Positions 62,219 through 64,000 of a DNA stretch of 64,000 nucleotides are shown piece after piece. The notes beneath the pieces were generated by a model. The model worked only from the letters and a program-made list of their open reading frames with translations. It made no database searches and was not told the DNA's origin. The stretch covers positions 1 through 64,000 of the forward strand of contig NZ_BAMV01000017.1 in NCBI RefSeq assembly GCF_000963925.1, in the 5' to 3' direction. The stretch comes from Acetobacter cibinongensis. Its GTDB lineage: Bacteria > Pseudomonadota > Alphaproteobacteria > Acetobacterales > Acetobacteraceae. The translations under genes and the position numbers were made by a program. Each line of letters begins with the position of its first letter. The first letter of the stretch is position 1.

Positions 62219-63094
62219 TTATGAACAGCCGCCCCGTGTGGCATAAATTTCTGCGGCATGAGAAACGCGCTGGGTTGGGGACGGAAATTCCGTCTTCAGC
62301 TTACCCAAAGCCTGACAGGCGGCCTTTTTGTCGCCCAACGCAAGCAGGGATGCACTTACACCCAGCAGAGCATCTGGCGCACGGGCACTTTTGGGAGCCT
62401 GACGGTACGCGTCATAATACGATACAGCAGACTGACGATACTGCTTCTGACCAGCAAGAGACTGGGCAAGCAGGAACTGGGCATCAACCTTGAAATTACC
62501 TTTGGCGTTTTTAAGAGCGCCTTCAGCATTTTCCTGCGCTGCTGCGTAGTCCTTCTGTTGCAGTGCTGTTTTGCCTGCTGCCAGCAACGCATCCGGTGTT
62601 GTGGCCTTTGGCGCTTCACCATCTTTCTTGCTCGCAGCACTCGTTGCAGCGGATGCTGCCGGTGCCGCCGCAGCACCACCGCCATTCTGCATGGCAAACT
62701 GGGCATCAGACAGTTGCTTGGACAGGCTGGCTGTCTGTTTTTGCAGGTCGTTGGTGAGCTGGTCTATCTCGCCACGCATATCGCGCTGCTGCTGCTCCAG
62801 CGTATTAACCCGCTCCAGCAACTGCGCTGTAAGGTCTCCATTTGCACCAGAGGAGGACGTGGCTGGCATGGCAGACGGAGGAGCCAGAGCGCCACCTGTG
62901 TTACCAGATACCTGAAGCTGGCTAAGCTGTTGCTTGAGAGCCAGAACCTCATTTTGCAGGGACAGAGCCTCACGGCTGGAAAGCTCCTGAGCCTGAGCAG
63001 GCTGGGCAAAAGCAAGCCCCACGGCCAGAGCAGGCAGGCAGAGCGCTGCCATACGCCCACGGGCAGAAACAGACGTAACAAACAGGCGCTTCAT
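62219..63094 (-). CDS. cpoB: Cell division coordinator CpoB (YbgF)
   Basis: 291-residue periplasmic protein that links Tol-Pal outer-membrane constriction with peptidoglycan synthesis at the septum. The start is ATG 63094 (MKRLFVTSVSARG), with GAGGG upstream and a signal peptide ending near QPAQA. A coiled-coil segment (about 25-115, rich in Gln/Leu) mediates trimerisation, an Ala-rich linker follows, and TPR repeats occupy about 165-285 (ALLAAGKTALQQKDYAAAQ onward). It is directly downstream of pal. Confidence 0.93.
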   Translation of the reverse strand: MKRLFVTSVSARGRMAALCLPALAVGLAFAQPAQAQELSSREALSLQNEVLALKQQLSQLQVSGNTGGALAPPSAMPATSSSGANGDLTAQLLERVNTLEQQQRDMRGEIDQLTNDLQKQTASLSKQLSDAQFAMQNGGGAAAAPAASAATSAASKKDGEAPKATTPDALLAAGKTALQQKDYAAAQENAEGALKNAKGNFKVDAQFLLAQSLAGQKQYRQSAVSYYDAYRQAPKSARAPDALLGVSASLLALGDKKAACQALGKLKTEFPSPTQRVSHAAEIYATRGGCS

Positions 63095-63174
63095 GAAAAG
63101 ACCCTCACCCTTTTTAAAACGGGCAAGGATTTCATTATTCCAGCCCGAAAAACAAGAGCCTGAATAACAAAACA

Positions 63175-63196
63175 GGCCGGGTGAAACCACCCGGCC
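63175..63196 (-). terminator. Hairpin in the pal-cpoB gap, probable partial terminator
   Basis: A 9-bp perfect stem (GGCCGGGTG at 63175-63183 with CACCCGGCC at 63188-63196) with a 4-nt loop lies 37 bp past the pal stop. On the minus strand it is followed by TGTTTTG. It would reduce transcription from pal into cpoB and help keep Pal in excess. Confidence 0.7.
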
Positions 63197-63232
63197 CGCT
63201 TTGATCAGACAAACTCTGAACGAACCCGAAAC

Positions 63233-63712
63233 TTATTTAACGGATGTGATCGCGTTACGGTTCTGGGCCCATGCGCTTTCGTCATCACCAACAGCAGACG
63301 GACGGTCTTTGCCGTAGGAGATTGTGGAAATGCGGGAAGAAGCAACGCCTTTAGCAACCAGGAAGTCACGTGCAGCGTTTGCACGGCGCTGACCGAGAGC
63401 AATGTTGTATTCTTCGGTACCGCGGTCATCGCAGTTACCAGCAATTTCAACATTAACCTGTGGGTACTGAGCCAGCCAAGCTGCCTGCTTCTGCAGGGTG
63501 GTCTGGGCGTCGGACGTCAGGCCGCTTTTGTTCAGGTCATAGAAGATGCGGTCGCCAACGTTGGCAACCAGGTCAGCTTCACTGCCGGGAACTGGGCCGC
63601 TCGGCTGTGTTGCCGTCGCAGCGCCGGAAGACGCACCGGTGTCTGCTTTTTCATGCGCACAGGCTGAAAGCAGGGCAACCATACCAAGCGCAGCGATAAA
63701 CTTCAGTCTCAT
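63233..63712 (-). CDS. pal: Peptidoglycan-associated lipoprotein Pal
   Basis: 159-residue outer-membrane lipoprotein that binds peptidoglycan through its OmpA-like domain and works with TolQRAB in cell division and envelope integrity. A signal peptide ends in the lipobox LLSAC (Cys18). The OmpA domain (about 45-155) includes DRIFYDLNKSGLTSDAQTTL, AGNCDDRGTEEYNIALG and RRANAARDFLVAKG. tolB should lie upstream beyond the window edge but no part of it is visible within the last 288 bp. Confidence 0.95.
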   Translation of the reverse strand: MRLKFIAALGMVALLSACAHEKADTGASSGAATATQPSGPVPGSEADLVANVGDRIFYDLNKSGLTSDAQTTLQKQAAWLAQYPQVNVEIAGNCDDRGTEEYNIALGQRRANAARDFLVAKGVASSRISTISYGKDRPSAVGDDESAWAQNRNAITSVK

Positions 63713-64000
63713 GTGATCGGATCCTGAGAACGAGTTCCTGAATTGGAACTACATCGGAGAAAAAAAACAACTTTGTGTCTGCATCTCCGCGTATTCCTCT
63801 GCTCCCCTCCGAACCCTTCGAAGAGCCTGATGAATTTTGGAGACTACTTGCCGTAAGCCATAGCTTATTGCCCCGGTCAAGCGACAACTCTGCTTCGGGT
63901 AACAGCCATACGCAAAACGATGCCAAAAGGACACAATTAAGGCCCTTTGGCGCGTCTTCACCCTGCCAGGAGAGTGGGGATATGCCCCTACCACAACTAA
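63713..64000. other. Right edge upstream of pal, no gene recognised
   Basis: Two overlapping minus-strand frames exist (63651-63926 and 63749-63994), but neither resembles the C-terminus of TolB or any family. The region probably contains the pal promoter. Confidence 0.4.

Noticed and set aside
62258-63163. 301-codon plus-strand frame opposite cpoB
   Set aside because: It is the complement of the Ala/Gln-rich CpoB sequence; the real signal peptide, coiled coil and TPRs are on the minus strand.
63713-64000. Search for the tolB 3' end upstream of pal
   Set aside because: None of the three minus-strand frames shows TolB beta-propeller sequence, so no partial gene is called.

Overview
The window looks like a chromosomal segment of an acetic acid bacterium (Acetobacteraceae, most likely Acetobacter). 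The evidence is a GC-rich alphaproteobacterial gene set, alphaproteobacterial neighbourhoods (tsaE-addB-addA-trxA with accD-folC; pal-cpoB-tilS-ftsH-folP-glmM-thiD), an FnrG-type regulator, and a dTDP-rhamnose cluster followed by a glycosyltransferase, which matches the pellicle (pol) operon known from Acetobacter. No integrase, transposase, CRISPR array or prophage gene was seen, so this is core or near-core genome.

Layout. 0.1-2.5 kb: ETF-ubiquinone oxidoreductase and a 2OG-Fe(II) oxygenase. 2.6-5.9 kb: an oxygen-response node, ompW-hemN divergent from an FNR-type regulator, with two near-ideal FNR boxes between them. 5.9-11.7 kb: a three-gene RND metal-efflux operon. 12-14.4 kb: DegP-type protease and TadA. 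14.5-19.6 kb, plus strand: a class-I amidotransferase-like hydrolase, RluB-type pseudouridine synthase, RsmD, SSB, an O-antigen-ligase-like membrane protein and DksA, then tRNA-Thr(GGT). 19.9-26.4 kb, minus strand: a small Gly/Pro-rich lipoprotein, TyrS, TldD, a histidine phosphatase and an unrecognised 714-residue PLP-fold protein. 26.5-31.1 kb: rfbBACD plus a glycosyltransferase. 31.2-34.6 kb: FtsK and an RluA-family enzyme. 34.6-40.4 kb, minus strand: GT4, GST-like protein, MnmA, a 2Fe-2S ferredoxin and two consecutive cysteine desulfurases, a sulfur-supply block in which the desulfurases could feed MnmA and Fe-S assembly. 40.8-43.9 kb: alpha/beta hydrolase, TrmJ-like methylase, CysS and tRNA-Thr(TGT). 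44-54.1 kb, minus strand: FolC, AccD, TrxA, AddA, AddB, TsaE. 54.6 kb: a CtrA-type response regulator behind a T-rich intergenic island. 55.4-63.7 kb, minus strand: ThiD, GlmM, FolP, FtsH, TilS, CpoB, Pal.

Most notable items. (1) The CtrA-like regulator carries glutamate at exactly residue 51, where canonical CtrA has its phosphorylated aspartate, and Asn at an acidic-pocket position: a natural equivalent of the laboratory D51E phosphomimetic. (2) A two-gene unit of a histidine phosphatase and a PLP fold-type-I protein with a ~190-residue N-terminal region I do not recognise, divergent from the pellicle sugar operon. (3) The divergent FNR-box control region. (4) Two adjacent non-identical cysteine desulfurases linked to a ferredoxin and MnmA.

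Start codons were chosen by ribosome-binding sites, neighbouring stops and family N-termini, so several genes are shorter than their longest open frame. All assignments come from reading motifs; no database search was run.
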